The notes beneath the pieces are model-generated. The model saw only the letters and a list, made by a program, of their open reading frames with translations, was not told the DNA's origin and did no database searches. From contig NZ_AKJE01000034.1 of NCBI RefSeq assembly GCF_000282495.1, forward strand, positions 1-62,039: DNA of 62,039 bases, in the 5' to 3' direction. Shown here one piece after another: positions 1 to 9,406 of this stretch. Source of the stretch: Pseudomonas sp. GM79 (GTDB lineage: Bacteria > Pseudomonadota > Gammaproteobacteria > Pseudomonadales > Pseudomonadaceae). A program made the position numbers and the translations under genes. How positions within the stretch are numbered: position 1 is the stretch's first letter; every line of letters begins with the position of its first letter.

Positions 1-664
1 GGTCACCGGAGAGTTTTTCACGAGCGTACTTGTCGTCATTCTTGAAGAACGACAACCAGTTGCTAGTCTTGAGTTCGAACAGGTCGATGAGGTCTTCATC
101 AGGGAAAACAGTGTTACCCACCACGTTGATGTGCTGGATAGCTGCAACGGTGCCTTCGTTGATGTTGACCTTCAGGCCCACGCGGTTACGCGGCTGTGGC
201 ACCACTTCGGTATCGACAGTAGCGGAGTAGCGGCCCTGAGCGACGTACTGACGCTGCAGCTCGTTACGCACACCTTCGAGGGTGGCGCGCTGGAAGATCT
301 CGCCTTCGGCCAGACCGGATTGTTTGAGGCCCTTCATCAGGTCTTCAGTGGAGATCGCCTTGTTGCCTTCGATCTCGATACTGGCGACCGACGGACGCTC
401 GACTACAGTGATGACGAGGACGTTGCCATCGCGACCCAGCTGGATATCTTGAAAGAACCCGGTTTTGAACAACGCACGAGTGGATTCCACCAGGCGACGA
501 TCATCCGCCTGTTCGCCGACGTTCAACGGCAAGGCACCAAAGACGCTACCCGCGGAGACCCGCTGTAGGCCATTGACGCGAATATCAGAGATAGTGAAGG
601 ACTCGGCGTGAACTTCGGCGATCATCAATACGGTGAGAACCGCAGTTAGCAGCAGACGTTTCAT
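1..664 (-). CDS. bamA: BamA, outer-membrane protein assembly factor (N-terminal part, runs off the left edge)
   Basis: Translating the minus strand from the ATG at 664 gives a signal peptide (MKRLLLTAVLTVLMIAEVHA) followed by POTRA-type sequence such as FTISDIRVNGLQRVS and VASIEIEGNKAIS. This is the start of BamA (YaeT/Omp85), the central beta-barrel of the complex that folds proteins into the outer membrane. About 221 residues are present, roughly POTRA1 to POTRA3; the barrel lies outside the window. An AAAGGA Shine-Dalgarno sits just upstream. It follows rseP as in other gammaproteobacteria, but a terminator hairpin separates the two genes. Confidence 0.95.
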   Translation of the reverse strand, partial: MKRLLLTAVLTVLMIAEVHAESFTISDIRVNGLQRVSAGSVFGALPLNVGEQADDRRLVESTRALFKTGFFQDIQLGRDGNVLVITVVERPSVASIEIEGNKAISTEDLMKGLKQSGLAEGEIFQRATLEGVRNELQRQYVAQGRYSATVDTEVVPQPRNRVGLKVNINEGTVAAIQHINVVGNTVFPDEDLIDLFELKTSNWLSFFKNDDKYAREKLSGD

Positions 665-692
665 GAAGTCCTTTCTTATTCCAACTGGCAAT

Positions 693-716
693 AAAAACTG
701 CCGCAAAATGCGGCAG
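693..716 (-). terminator. Intrinsic terminator between rseP and bamA
   Basis: On the minus strand an 8-bp perfect stem (CTGCCGCA / TGCGGCAG, loop TTT) is followed at once by TTTTTATT. It begins about 20 nt after the rseP stop and ends about 29 nt before the bamA ATG. Any bamA transcript must therefore read through it or start inside or below rseP. Confidence 0.8.
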
Positions 717-736
717 ATTCGCAATTCAGCGAAGCG

Positions 737-2089
737 TTACAGTCGGCCCAGATCATTAACCAGAGCAAGTAACATCACCCCGACCACCAAACTGATACCG
801 ATCTGTATCCCCCAACCTTGCACCCGATCCGACAAGGGACGACCACGCGCCCACTCGATCAGATAAAACAACAAATGCCCCCCATCCAGTACAGGAATGG
901 GCAACAAATTCAGAACCCCCAGGCTAATACTCAGATAAGCAAGGAAATTCAGGAAATCAGCGACGCCCGACTGGGCAGAAGCGCCCGCCACTTTAGCAAT
1001 GGTTATCGGTCCACTCAAGTTTTTTACCGAGAGCTCACCGAACAACATTTTCTTGAGAGAATCGAGGGTCAGTACACTCATGGTCCAAGTGCGTCGGGCA
1101 CCCTCGCCAATCGCAGCCACCGGACCGTAACTGACTTCGCGAATCATCTCTGGTGGCCAATCGACCGCTTTCACCCCGGCACCCAGATAACCACTGGGCG
1201 ATTTGCTCTCGCCGCGAGCGGCCAACGTCACAGGGACGTCGATTTGAGCACCATCGCGCTCGACGCGCAGCATGATTTTGGTATCCGGATGCATACGGAC
1301 GATGTCGACTACCTGCTGCCAGTCGTCCAGCGCCTTGCCATCAAGGGCCAACAAGCGGTCACCCGTTTTCAGGCCGGCAGCCTTAGCCGGCCCTTTCGGA
1401 TCAAATTCGGCCAGGACGGGTGGCAACGCCGGACGCCAAGGACGAATGCCCAGCGAGCGAATCGGATCTGGCTCCTCGGCCCCCTTGAGCCACTTGTTCA
1501 GCACCAGCTCACGGGGTGAGTCCACCGTGGAGCCCTGTTCGCGGACCAGCAATTGAAGGGAACCGCTCTCACCCAAGCGACGGATCAGTTGCAGATTCAC
1601 CGCAGCCCAGCCGGAGGTTGGCTCGCCATCGATGGCCATGATTTCCTGGCCCGGGCTCAAACCTGCCTTGGAGGCAATACTGCCAGACTCTACCGCGCCG
1701 ATAACCGGCCGCACCTGCTCGCTGCCCAGCATTGCCAACGCCCAGAAAAACACCATTGCCAATAGAAAGTTGGCGATCGGGCCGGCCGCGACGATGGCGA
1801 TGCGCTGACGGACAGATTTGCGATTGAAGGATTGATCGACCTGCTCGGCCGGGACCTCGCCTTCGCGCTCGTCGAGCATCTTCACGTAGCCACCCAACGG
1901 GATGGCGGCGATTACGAACTCAGTGCCTTTGCTGTCGTGCCAGCGCAACAACGGCATGCCAAAGCCCACGGAGAAACGCAGCACTTTGACCCCACAGCGA
2001 CGTGCGACCCAGAAATGGCCGAACTCGTGGAAGGTGACCAGCACACCCAGCGCTACCAGGGTGCCGACAATCATATAGAGCGCGCTCAT
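737..2089 (-). CDS. rseP: RseP, site-2 intramembrane zinc metalloprotease
   Basis: RseP (YaeL) cleaves the anti-sigma factor MucA/RseA in the inner membrane and so releases AlgU/sigmaE. The zinc site HEFGH is at residues 21-25 in the first membrane segment. Two PDZ-like regions fill the middle (KAGLSPGQEIMAIDG and KAAGLKTGDRLLALDG). The C-terminal NLLPIPVLDGGH supplies the third zinc ligand motif. I start at ATG 2089 (450 aa, the usual length), because GGAGAAAGTAC precedes it; an upstream in-frame ATG at 2128 would add 13 unlikely residues. The gene lies between dxr and bamA, the conserved order. Confidence 0.96.
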   Translation of the reverse strand: MSALYMIVGTLVALGVLVTFHEFGHFWVARRCGVKVLRFSVGFGMPLLRWHDSKGTEFVIAAIPLGGYVKMLDEREGEVPAEQVDQSFNRKSVRQRIAIVAAGPIANFLLAMVFFWALAMLGSEQVRPVIGAVESGSIASKAGLSPGQEIMAIDGEPTSGWAAVNLQLIRRLGESGSLQLLVREQGSTVDSPRELVLNKWLKGAEEPDPIRSLGIRPWRPALPPVLAEFDPKGPAKAAGLKTGDRLLALDGKALDDWQQVVDIVRMHPDTKIMLRVERDGAQIDVPVTLAARGESKSPSGYLGAGVKAVDWPPEMIREVSYGPVAAIGEGARRTWTMSVLTLDSLKKMLFGELSVKNLSGPITIAKVAGASAQSGVADFLNFLAYLSISLGVLNLLPIPVLDGGHLLFYLIEWARGRPLSDRVQGWGIQIGISLVVGVMLLALVNDLGRL

Positions 2090-2141
2090 GTACTTTCTCC
2101 GCAATCCTATCAGTGCTGCATGGGGCAACGTATCGCAGCAC

Positions 2142-3332
2142 TTATCGCCCGTGACGGCTCAACCATTGCCCGGCCAGTACCCGTGCTTTCGCATCAGCCG
2201 TAAACACTGCCTCGAGATCATTCACTGCAACCACAGGCTCGAGGTTCAACACTTCCTCGATAATACTCGCGATTTCCAGGTAGCGAACCCGCCCGTCGAG
2301 AAACGCCGCCACAGCCACCTCATTCGCGGCATTGAGCATGGCCGGCGCACTATTGCCAGCTTCGGCGGCTTGACGCGCAAGGCGCAGGCACGGAAAACGT
2401 TCCTCATCGGGCGCCTGGAAATCCAGGCGAGCGATGGCAAACAGGTCCAACGGCGCAACACCCGAGTCGATTCGTTCCGGCCAGGCCAGGGCATTGGCGA
2501 TCGGCGTTCGCATGTCCGGATTGCCCAACTGCGCCAATACCGAACCATCGATGTAGTCGACCAGCGAATGGATCACGCTCTGCGGGTGAATCACCACTTC
2601 GACCTGGGACGGCGTGGCATCGAACAGCCAGCAGGCTTCGATCAGCTCGAGCCCTTTGTTCATCATGCTGGCCGAATCCACTGAAATCTTGCGCCCCATG
2701 GACCAATTCGGATGGGCACACGCTTGTTCGGGGGAAACATGCTCCAGTTCGGCCATGGGCGTCTGCCGGAACGGGCCGCCAGAGGCTGTCAGTAAAATCC
2801 GACGCACCCCGACCGCACCAAGCCCACGAGCGAAATCCTGTGGCATGCACTGGAAAATCGCGTTGTGTTCGCTGTCGATCGGCAGCAGCACTGAACCGCT
2901 TTTGCGCACGGCCTGCATAAACAGCGCACCGGACATCACCAGCGCTTCTTTATTGGCCAGAAGAATCTTCTTGCCAGCCTCGACCGCTGCCAGAGTCGGA
3001 CGCAAGCCCGCCGCACCGACAATAGCCGCCATTACCGCATCGACTTGCGGATCGGAGGCGACCTGACACAAGCCCTCCTCCCCTACCAGAACCCGGGTCG
3101 ACAGACCGGCCGCGCGCAAATCGTCCTGCAAGCGTCGGGCAGCGCCAGACTCCGGCACGACGGCGAAGCGCGGTACATGACGCACACACAGCGCCAACAG
3201 CTCACTCAAACGAGTGAAACCGCTCAAGGCGAAAACCTGATAACGCTCGGGATGACGGGCGATGACGTCGAGGGTACTCAGACCAATCGAACCGGTCGCT
3301 CCCAGCACGGTAATCTGTTGTGGGCGGCTCAC
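2142..3332 (-). CDS. dxr: 1-deoxy-D-xylulose 5-phosphate reductoisomerase
   Basis: Dxr (IspC) makes 2-C-methyl-D-erythritol 4-phosphate with NADPH, the second step of the MEP isoprenoid pathway that ultimately feeds UppS. The NADPH-binding start [15 protein letters not shown] and the substrate and metal region [15 protein letters not shown] are intact. I chose the GTG at 3332 (396 aa, the length I recall for Pseudomonas Dxr). It overlaps the cdsA stop by 4 nt (GTGA), suggesting translational coupling. An in-frame ATG at 3347 would add five residues from within cdsA. Confidence 0.95.
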   Translation of the reverse strand: MSRPQQITVLGATGSIGLSTLDVIARHPERYQVFALSGFTRLSELLALCVRHVPRFAVVPESGAARRLQDDLRAAGLSTRVLVGEEGLCQVASDPQVDAVMAAIVGAAGLRPTLAAVEAGKKILLANKEALVMSGALFMQAVRKSGSVLLPIDSEHNAIFQCMPQDFARGLGAVGVRRILLTASGGPFRQTPMAELEHVSPEQACAHPNWSMGRKISVDSASMMNKGLELIEACWLFDATPSQVEVVIHPQSVIHSLVDYIDGSVLAQLGNPDMRTPIANALAWPERIDSGVAPLDLFAIARLDFQAPDEERFPCLRLARQAAEAGNSAPAMLNAANEVAVAAFLDGRVRYLEIASIIEEVLNLEPVVAVNDLEAVFTADAKARVLAGQWLSRHGR

Positions 3333-4135
3333 GGGGCGGCCATCCACAGCAGCACGGCGAATACCGGAATCGCCGCCGTCAGGCTATCGATTCGGTCCAG
3401 CACGCCGCCGTGGCCAGGCAGCAGATTACTGCTGTCCTTGATCCCCGACTGGCGCTTGAACATGCTTTCGGTGAGGTCGCCCACCACCGAAATGAACACG
3501 ATTATTGCGGCACCGAACAGCCCCATCAGCATCTGAGCGAAACTCCAGTCCCGCACAAAACCGACGATTGCGGTAATCACCAGACTCACCAGCAAGCCGC
3601 CGTACACGCCTTCCCAGCTCTTGCCAGGGCTGACCTGTGGCGCCAGCTTGCGTTTGCCGAAGGCCCGACCGGAAAAGTACGCACCGATATCGGCCCCCCA
3701 GACCAGCACCATCACCGCCATGATCAGCCAGTTACCCAAGGGCTGCTGCTTGATCAGAACAAGGCCTTGCCACGCCGGTAACAGAATCAACAAACCGATC
3801 ACCAGCTTGCAGGCAGCACTGGCCCAATGTTGACTGGACTGTGGATAGGTCAACACCAGGTACGTGGCCATGCCCCACCAGAGCACCGCGGCACCCAACA
3901 CCCAAGGCGCGAGCCCCGGCAGGATGTGCATGAAAAACAGCATCAACGCGACCACAGCGGCATAGGCAAGGCGAATCGACTGAGCAGCGAAACCTGCCAA
4001 CCGCGCCCACTCCCACGCCCCAAGCGTCACCACCAGCCCGATGAACAGCGCAAAACCGGACCCTTCGAGCAGGAAAAACCCGCCCAGGGCAATCGGCAGC
4101 AGAATCAGTGCCGTGATGATTCGTTGTTTAAGCAT
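3329..4135 (-). CDS. cdsA: Phosphatidate cytidylyltransferase (CDP-diglyceride synthase)
   Basis: CdsA converts phosphatidate and CTP to CDP-diacylglycerol, the precursor of all major phospholipids. It is an integral inner-membrane protein of 268 aa with about eight hydrophobic segments. The family signature near the C-terminus ([14 protein letters not shown]) carries the metal-binding Asp residues, and [10 protein letters not shown] is also typical. Its ATG overlaps the last base of the uppS stop (TAATG), and its stop overlaps the dxr GTG, so it sits in a tight uppS-cdsA-dxr run. Confidence 0.96.
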   Translation of the reverse strand: MLKQRIITALILLPIALGGFFLLEGSGFALFIGLVVTLGAWEWARLAGFAAQSIRLAYAAVVALMLFFMHILPGLAPWVLGAAVLWWGMATYLVLTYPQSSQHWASAACKLVIGLLILLPAWQGLVLIKQQPLGNWLIMAVMVLVWGADIGAYFSGRAFGKRKLAPQVSPGKSWEGVYGGLLVSLVITAIVGFVRDWSFAQMLMGLFGAAIIVFISVVGDLTESMFKRQSGIKDSSNLLPGHGGVLDRIDSLTAAIPVFAVLLWMAAP

Positions 4136-4890
4136 TAAACCCGGGCTCCAGCCTCGACCTGCTCGCTCGTTTTACCGAAGCGACGCTGGCGAGAAGCGAA
4201 ATCGGCTAGCGCATTGCGCATGGCGTCGTGTTTGAAGTCCGGCCAGAACAGGTCGGAGAAGTACAACTCGGCGTAAGCCAGTTGCCACAACAAGAAATTG
4301 CTGATGCGATGCTCGCCACCGGTACGGATGCACAAGTCTGGCAACGGCAGATCACCGGTCGCCAGGCAGGTTTGCAACAGCTCGGGGGTAATGTCCTCCG
4401 GACGCAGATGCCCGGCCTGAACTTCTCGGGCCAGACGCTGCGCGGCTTGCGCGATATCCCACTGACCGCCGTAGTTGGCAGCGATCTGCAGGACAAAGCG
4501 GTTGGCACCGACAGTCATCGCCTCGGCTTCGCGCATGGCGGCCTGAAGCTCCGGGTGAAAACGCGAACGATCGCCAATGATGCGCAAACTGATGTTGTTG
4601 TCGTTGAGGCGCTTGGCCTCGCGACGCAACGCCTTGAAGAATAAATCCATCAAGGCACTGACTTCATCTACCGGGCGCTGCCAGTTCTCGCTGGAGAAGG
4701 CGAACAAGGTCAGTACTTCGACCTTGGCCTCGGCACACACCTCAATCACCGCACGCACCGCATCCACGCCCGCTTTATGCCCGGCGACACCCGGCATAAA
4801 GCGTTTTTTCGCCCACCGATTATTACCATCCATGATGATCGCGACATGGCGCGGCACCGCGGACGGCACAGTCTGCTTTGTCTTATCCAT
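4135..4890 (-). CDS. uppS: Undecaprenyl diphosphate synthase
   Basis: UppS is the cis-prenyltransferase that condenses eight isopentenyl units onto farnesyl diphosphate to make the C55 carrier used for peptidoglycan and O-antigen. The diagnostic IIMDGNNRWAKKR with the catalytic Asp is at residues 18-30, and RTGGEHRISNFLLWQ lies near residue 190. The 251-aa length is normal. The spacing from frr is only 13 nt. It shares a base with the cdsA start. Confidence 0.96.
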   Translation of the reverse strand: MDKTKQTVPSAVPRHVAIIMDGNNRWAKKRFMPGVAGHKAGVDAVRAVIEVCAEAKVEVLTLFAFSSENWQRPVDEVSALMDLFFKALRREAKRLNDNNISLRIIGDRSRFHPELQAAMREAEAMTVGANRFVLQIAANYGGQWDIAQAAQRLAREVQAGHLRPEDITPELLQTCLATGDLPLPDLCIRTGGEHRISNFLLWQLAYAELYFSDLFWPDFKHDAMRNALADFASRQRRFGKTSEQVEAGARV

Positions 4891-4903
4891 TAAAACGTGA
4901 CCC

Positions 4904-5461
4904 TTATACGGCCATCAGGTCTTTTTCTTTCTGCGCCAAATTCGCGTCAATTTCAGCCACGTATTTTTTGGTCAGATCATCAATTTCGCCAGTAGCGCGA
5001 CGCTCTTCGTCTTCGCTGATTTCCTTTTCCTTGACCAGATCCTTGAGTTGGCTGTTCGCATCACGACGGATGTTGCGCACCGCAACACGGGCATCTTCAG
5101 CGACATCGCGAGCCTGCTTGGTGAAGCCCTTGCGGGTTTCTTCGGTCAGGGCCGGCATGGAGATCAGCAGCAACTCGCCGAGGTTGGTCGGGTTGAGGTT
5201 CAGACCCGCGCTACCGATGGCTTTGTCGACGGCACCCAGCATGTTGCGCTCAAAGGCAACTACTTGCAGGGTACGGGCGTCTTTCACGGTGATGTTCGCC
5301 ACTTGCTTGATCGGCGTGTCGGAGCCGTAGTACGGAACCATGACACCTTCCAGAATGCTTGGGTGCGCCTGGCCCGTACGAATACGGCCGAAGTTGTGCG
5401 CCAGCGATTCGACGGATTTTTTCATGCGCTCTTGAGCGTCTTTCTTGATTTCGTTGATCAT
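4904..5461 (-). CDS. frr: Ribosome recycling factor
   Basis: RRF with EF-G splits post-termination ribosomes. The 185-aa protein has the typical start [19 protein letters not shown], the VPYYG and TPIKQVANI segment and the C-terminal helix [10 protein letters not shown]. The start ATG overlaps the pyrH stop (ATGA), so the two are probably translationally coupled within rpsB-tsf-pyrH-frr. Confidence 0.97.
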   Translation of the reverse strand: MINEIKKDAQERMKKSVESLAHNFGRIRTGQAHPSILEGVMVPYYGSDTPIKQVANITVKDARTLQVVAFERNMLGAVDKAIGSAGLNLNPTNLGELLLISMPALTEETRKGFTKQARDVAEDARVAVRNIRRDANSQLKDLVKEKEISEDEERRATGEIDDLTKKYVAEIDANLAQKEKDLMAV

Positions 5462-6201
5462 TGTTGGCCTTCCTCGATCAGAGTCCCTTCAGCGCCGCCA
5501 TGTACGATGTTCAGCAGGGCGCCGGGCTTGTTCATGTTAAATACGCGCAACGGCATCTTGTGGTCGCGGCACAGGCAAATAGCCGTCAGATCCATCACGC
5601 CCAGCTTGCGATCCAGTACTTCATCATAAGTCAGATGATCGAACTTCTCGGCATGCGGGTCTTTGAATGGATCAGCCGTGTAAACGCCATCGACCTTGGT
5701 TGCCTTGAGCACGACGTCAGCGTCGATTTCGATTGCACGCAAGCAAGCTGCCGAATCCGTGGTGAAGAACGGATTACCGGTACCGGCCGCAAAAATCACG
5801 ACTTCCTTGGCGTTCAGGTGGCGCATGGCTTTGCGGCGATCATAGTGATCGGTCACGCCAACCATGGAAATGGCCGACATCACGATGGCCGAGATATTGG
5901 CACGTTCCAGCGCATCACGCATCGCCAGGGCGTTCATCACAGTGGCCAGCATGCCCATGTGGTCGCCAGTGACCCGATCCATGCCGGCCGCGCTGAGCGC
6001 CGCACCGCGAAACAGGTTACCCCCGCCGATCACCAGACCAACCTGAACACCGATGCCGACCAGTTGGCCAACTTCCAGCGCCATGCGATCCAGAACTTTC
6101 GGATCGATCCCGAACTCTTCCGAGCCCATCAGGGCCTCGCCGCTAAGCTTGAGTAGAATGCGTTTATAGCGAGCCTGATAACCACTGCCCTGCTGAGCCA
6201 T
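5458..6201 (-). CDS. pyrH: UMP kinase
   Basis: PyrH phosphorylates UMP to UDP; it is the bacterial hexameric amino-acid-kinase-fold enzyme rather than a P-loop kinase. Seen are [25 protein letters not shown] and [16 protein letters not shown]. It is 247 aa, the family norm, with GGAGAG 9 nt before the ATG. It lies 210 bp downstream of tsf with a terminator hairpin between them, and is coupled by overlap to frr. Confidence 0.97.
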   Translation of the reverse strand: MAQQGSGYQARYKRILLKLSGEALMGSEEFGIDPKVLDRMALEVGQLVGIGVQVGLVIGGGNLFRGAALSAAGMDRVTGDHMGMLATVMNALAMRDALERANISAIVMSAISMVGVTDHYDRRKAMRHLNAKEVVIFAAGTGNPFFTTDSAACLRAIEIDADVVLKATKVDGVYTADPFKDPHAEKFDHLTYDEVLDRKLGVMDLTAICLCRDHKMPLRVFNMNKPGALLNIVHGGAEGTLIEEGQQ

Positions 6202-6352
6202 TGCGAATCTCTCCTGCGGCGTATTTTAAAAAATTCTTTGCGGGCTGTTTGCAGCCTGCGTTCACTCTAGCTTGACGCTATCACAGCGCCATCGGAACAC
6301 GGCTTTGTAAGCCAGTTCCGACGAGAAGCCAAATAAATTGGCATCCCCATCT

Positions 6353-6389
6353 GAAAAGAGGCTGCGCGCGTGAGCGGGCAGCCTCTTCA
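6353..6389 (-). terminator. Terminator hairpin downstream of tsf
   Basis: Just after the tsf stop the minus strand carries GAAGAGGCTGC, a GC-rich 12-13-nt loop, then GCAGCCTCTTTTC. The 11-bp stem ends in a short T run, so termination of rpsB-tsf transcripts here is likely but may be partial, leaving some transcription into pyrH-frr. Confidence 0.7.
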
Positions 6390-6411
6390 GGGCGACAGTT
6401 AAAAAACCGTC

Positions 6412-7275
6412 TTATTGCTTGGCAGCAGCCAGCTGGGCAGCAACTTCTTCAGCGAAGTTGTCGACCGGCTTCTCAATGCCTTCGCCTACTTTGAAGTAGG
6501 TGAACGAAACGATTTCTGCACCGGCTTTCTTGGCCAGTTCGCCGACCTTGATTTCAGGGTTCTTGACGAACGCCTGCTCAACCAGGCTCGCTTCAGCCAG
6601 GAACTTGCTGATACGGCCTTTGACCATGTTTTCAACGATGTTTTCTGGCTTGCCGGCGATCTTGTCAGCGTTGAGGGTCAGGAACACGCCCTTCTCACGC
6701 TCAATCGCTTCAGCGGAAACTTCCGACGGCAGCAGGAATTCAGGGTTGGTCGCCGCTACGTGCATAGCGATGTCTTTGGCCAGCTCAACGTTGCCGCCCT
6801 TGAGAACAACCGCGACACCGATCTTGTTGCCGTGCAGGTAACCACCAACAACATCACCTTCAACACGAGCCAGGCGACGGATGTTGACGTTTTCGCCAAC
6901 CTTGCCGACCAGAACCAGACGATCGGCTTCTTGAGCTTCGATCAGCGGAGCGACGTCAGTCAGCTTGTCAGCGAACGCTTTTTCTACGCTGGAAGCAACA
7001 AATGCCTTGAAATCATCCTGCAAAGCCAGGAAGTCGGTCTGCGAGTTCACTTCCAGCAGAACGGCGGATTTACCGTCTTCTTTAAGAGCGATCGCGCCTT
7101 CAGCGGCAACGTTGCCAGCTTTCTTGGCAGCCTTGATGGCGCCCGAAGCACGCATGTCATCAATGGCTTTTTCGATGTCGCCGCCGGCCTTGGTCAAGGC
7201 CTTTTTGCAGTCCATCATGCCTTCGCCAGTACGCTCGCGCAGTTCTTTGACCAACGCTGCAGTAATCTCTGCCAT
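6412..7275 (-). CDS. tsf: Elongation factor Ts
   Basis: EF-Ts is the nucleotide exchange factor for EF-Tu. The N-terminal UBA-like region (MAEITAALVKELRERTGEG, then MMDCKKAL) and the core TDFLALQDDFKAFV are typical. I start at ATG 7275 (287 aa), which has AGAGGAA upstream; an in-frame ATG at 7308 would give an 11-residue extension not found in the family. It is downstream of rpsB, the usual partner. Confidence 0.97.
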   Translation of the reverse strand: MAEITAALVKELRERTGEGMMDCKKALTKAGGDIEKAIDDMRASGAIKAAKKAGNVAAEGAIALKEDGKSAVLLEVNSQTDFLALQDDFKAFVASSVEKAFADKLTDVAPLIEAQEADRLVLVGKVGENVNIRRLARVEGDVVGGYLHGNKIGVAVVLKGGNVELAKDIAMHVAATNPEFLLPSEVSAEAIEREKGVFLTLNADKIAGKPENIVENMVKGRISKFLAEASLVEQAFVKNPEIKVGELAKKAGAEIVSFTYFKVGEGIEKPVDNFAEEVAAQLAAAKQ

Positions 7276-7412
7276 TTTCAAATTCCTCTTGGATAGGTTT
7301 TCAACCATTCCACCCGATCGAACGGGCGTTCAATTCTTCCCGAACCACCCTTGTTAGCCGCTGCACGTTACAGATGCTGTAGCTGCGCTGCTCACAAATG
7401 GTTTTCGAGGTG

Positions 7413-7441
7413 GCAAAAAGGGGGCCAAGCCCCCTTTTTGC
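7413..7441 (-). terminator. Bidirectional terminator/attenuator between rpsB and tsf
   Basis: GCAAAAAGGGGGC, a short loop (CAA on plus, TTG on minus), then GCCCCCTTTTTGC forms a near-perfect hairpin flanked by A and T runs on both strands. It sits about 27 nt beyond the rpsB stop and 137 nt before the tsf ATG. A partial terminator in this gap would set a higher S2 than EF-Ts transcript level. Confidence 0.8.
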
Positions 7442-7467
7442 TTACTGAGTCAACGCCAGGGCGTCAA

Positions 7468-8205
7468 TTACTCAGCTGCAGCTGCCGGAGCTTCTTCAAC
7501 AAACTGCTCGGTGCCGCCAGCAACGTGGTTGCGACCGCGGATAACAGCGTCAGCCATCGAACCCATGTACAGCTGGATAGCGCGGATTGCGTCATCGTTG
7601 CCTGGGATGATGTAGTCAACGCCTTCCGGGCTGCTGTTGGTATCGACTACGCCGATAACCGGGATGCCCAGCTTGTTGGCTTCGGTGATCGCGATGCGCT
7701 CGTGATCAACGTCGATAACGAACAGAGCGTCTGGCAGACCGCCCATGTCCTTGATACCACCCAGGGAACGATCCAGCTTCTCAAGATCGCGAGTGCGCAT
7801 CAGCGCTTCTTTCTTGGTCAGCTTGGCGAAAGTACCGTCTTCGGCTTGTACTTCAAGGTCACGCAGACGCTTGATGGAAGCACGGATGGTTTTGAAGTTG
7901 GTCAGCATGCCGCCCAACCAGCGGTGATCGACGTACGGCGAACCGCAACGTGCTGCTTCTTCAGCAACGATCTTGCCAGCGGAACGCTTGGTGCCGACGA
8001 ACAGGATCTTGTTTTTGCCCTGGGCCAGACGCTCTACGAAAGTCAGAGCTTCGTTGAACATTGGCAGGGTTTTTTCAAGGTTGATAATGTGGATCTTGTT
8101 ACGCGCGCCGAAAATGTACTTACCCATTTTCGGGTTCCAGTAACGGGTCTGGTGACCGAAGTGCACACCGGCCTTCAGCATATCGCGCATGTTGACTTGG
8201 GACAT
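7468..8205 (-). CDS. rpsB: 30S ribosomal protein S2
   Basis: S2 binds the 30S head-body junction with S1. The start [19 protein letters not shown] and the segment [19 protein letters not shown] are the family hallmarks. It is 245 aa, and AAGGAAC lies 5 nt before the ATG. It heads the rpsB-tsf unit and is divergent from map, as is usual in gammaproteobacteria. Confidence 0.98.
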   Translation of the reverse strand: MSQVNMRDMLKAGVHFGHQTRYWNPKMGKYIFGARNKIHIINLEKTLPMFNEALTFVERLAQGKNKILFVGTKRSAGKIVAEEAARCGSPYVDHRWLGGMLTNFKTIRASIKRLRDLEVQAEDGTFAKLTKKEALMRTRDLEKLDRSLGGIKDMGGLPDALFVIDVDHERIAITEANKLGIPVIGVVDTNSSPEGVDYIIPGNDDAIRAIQLYMGSMADAVIRGRNHVAGGTEQFVEEAPAAAAE

Positions 8206-8578
8206 GATAGTTCCTTAATAAGTCGGGTTTGGCCTCCACGTATCCCAATGACCAACCAGCAGCATCAGCTGAAGGCACCCAGGTCATCGTGTCGACACGT
8301 GTGTGGATTTAAGCTTCCCAGGGTATCCCCGGAAAGCGGCGCATTTTATATCACAAGGCAGAAAAAAACGGAACCCGGATTCTGAAAACCTGAGGAATGC
8401 TTTTCACCCCTGCCTTGGAATCTTCCCAGAATGCGCCATCCTATAGAGAGAAGCGATGCACAGAGGCTCAGATTTGCGCTGATCGTCTGGTAGAATCGCG
8501 TTTTTCAGGGCTGCGAAGATCGCTCACGCAATGCCCATTTCGTTTTAGAAGGCGCCATTGAGCGCAGAGAGAGCCTGT
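8206..8578. other. Divergent rpsB/map intergenic region
   Basis: This 373-bp gap must contain the promoters for rpsB (minus) and map (plus) and the rpsB 5' leader, where S2 autoregulates its own mRNA in other gammaproteobacteria. I see no coding sequence. A TAGAAT at 8491-8496 could be a -10 for map, but no -35 lies at a proper distance, so no promoter is asserted. Confidence 0.5.
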
Positions 8579-9361
8579 ATGACCGTCACCCTCAAAACCC
8601 CAGAGGACATCGCAAAAATGCGGATCGCCGGCAAATTGGCCGCCGATGTGCTGGAAATGATTGCCGATTATGTCAAGCCGGGTGTCACCACCGAAGAACT
8701 GGACCGCATCTGCCACGACTACATCGTCAATGAGCAGAAAGCCATCCCTGCCCCGCTCAACTACAAGGGCTTCCCGAAGTCGATCTGCACCTCGATCAAC
8801 CATGTGGTCTGCCATGGCATCCCGAACGAGAAACCGTTGAAGGATGGCGACACGCTGAACATCGACGTCACCGTGATCAAGGACGGTTACCACGGCGACA
8901 CCAGCCGCATGTTCCACGTCGGTACCGTGCCGGTCTGGGCCGAGCGTCTGTCCCAGGTGACTCAGGAATGCATGTACAAGGCCATCGAACTGGTCAAACC
9001 CGGCTGCCGCCTGGGCGATATCGGTGAAGTGATCCAGAAGCACGCCGAAAAGAACGGCTTCTCGGTGGTTCGCGAGTTTTGCGGTCATGGCATCGGCAAG
9101 GTGTTCCACGAAGAACCACAAATCCTGCACTACGGCCGCGCCGGCACCGGCATGGAACTGAAGGCCGGCATGACCTTCACCATCGAGCCGATGATCAACC
9201 AGGGCAAGGCCGATACCAAGGTATTGGGCGACGGCTGGACCGCTATCACCAAGGATCGCAAGCTGTCGGCGCAGTGGGAGCACACCCTGTTGGTGACCGA
9301 AACCGGCTACGAGATCTTCACCCTGCGCAACGACGATACCATCGCGCGCGTTTCGGCCTGA
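8579..9361 (+). CDS. map: Type I methionine aminopeptidase
   Basis: Map removes the initiator methionine from nascent proteins using two metal ions. The ligands are visible in DVTVIKDGYHGDTS (two Asp), GHGIGKVFHEEP (His), FTIEPMI (Glu) and QWEHTLLV (Glu). I start at ATG 8579 (260 aa) after AGAGAG; the in-frame codon at 8558 gives a 7-residue extension with no family match. It precedes glnD by 45 nt. Confidence 0.97.
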   Translation: MTVTLKTPEDIAKMRIAGKLAADVLEMIADYVKPGVTTEELDRICHDYIVNEQKAIPAPLNYKGFPKSICTSINHVVCHGIPNEKPLKDGDTLNIDVTVIKDGYHGDTSRMFHVGTVPVWAERLSQVTQECMYKAIELVKPGCRLGDIGEVIQKHAEKNGFSVVREFCGHGIGKVFHEEPQILHYGRAGTGMELKAGMTFTIEPMINQGKADTKVLGDGWTAITKDRKLSAQWEHTLLVTETGYEIFTLRNDDTIARVSA

Positions 9362-9406
9362 TCCCGCCCGCTCCGTTCCCAGCCTTATAGAAAGGAAAGC
9401 CAATCG

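Noticed and set aside
8474..8496. map promoter TTGCGC / TAGAAT
   Set aside because: The spacing is 11 nt, too short for sigma-70.
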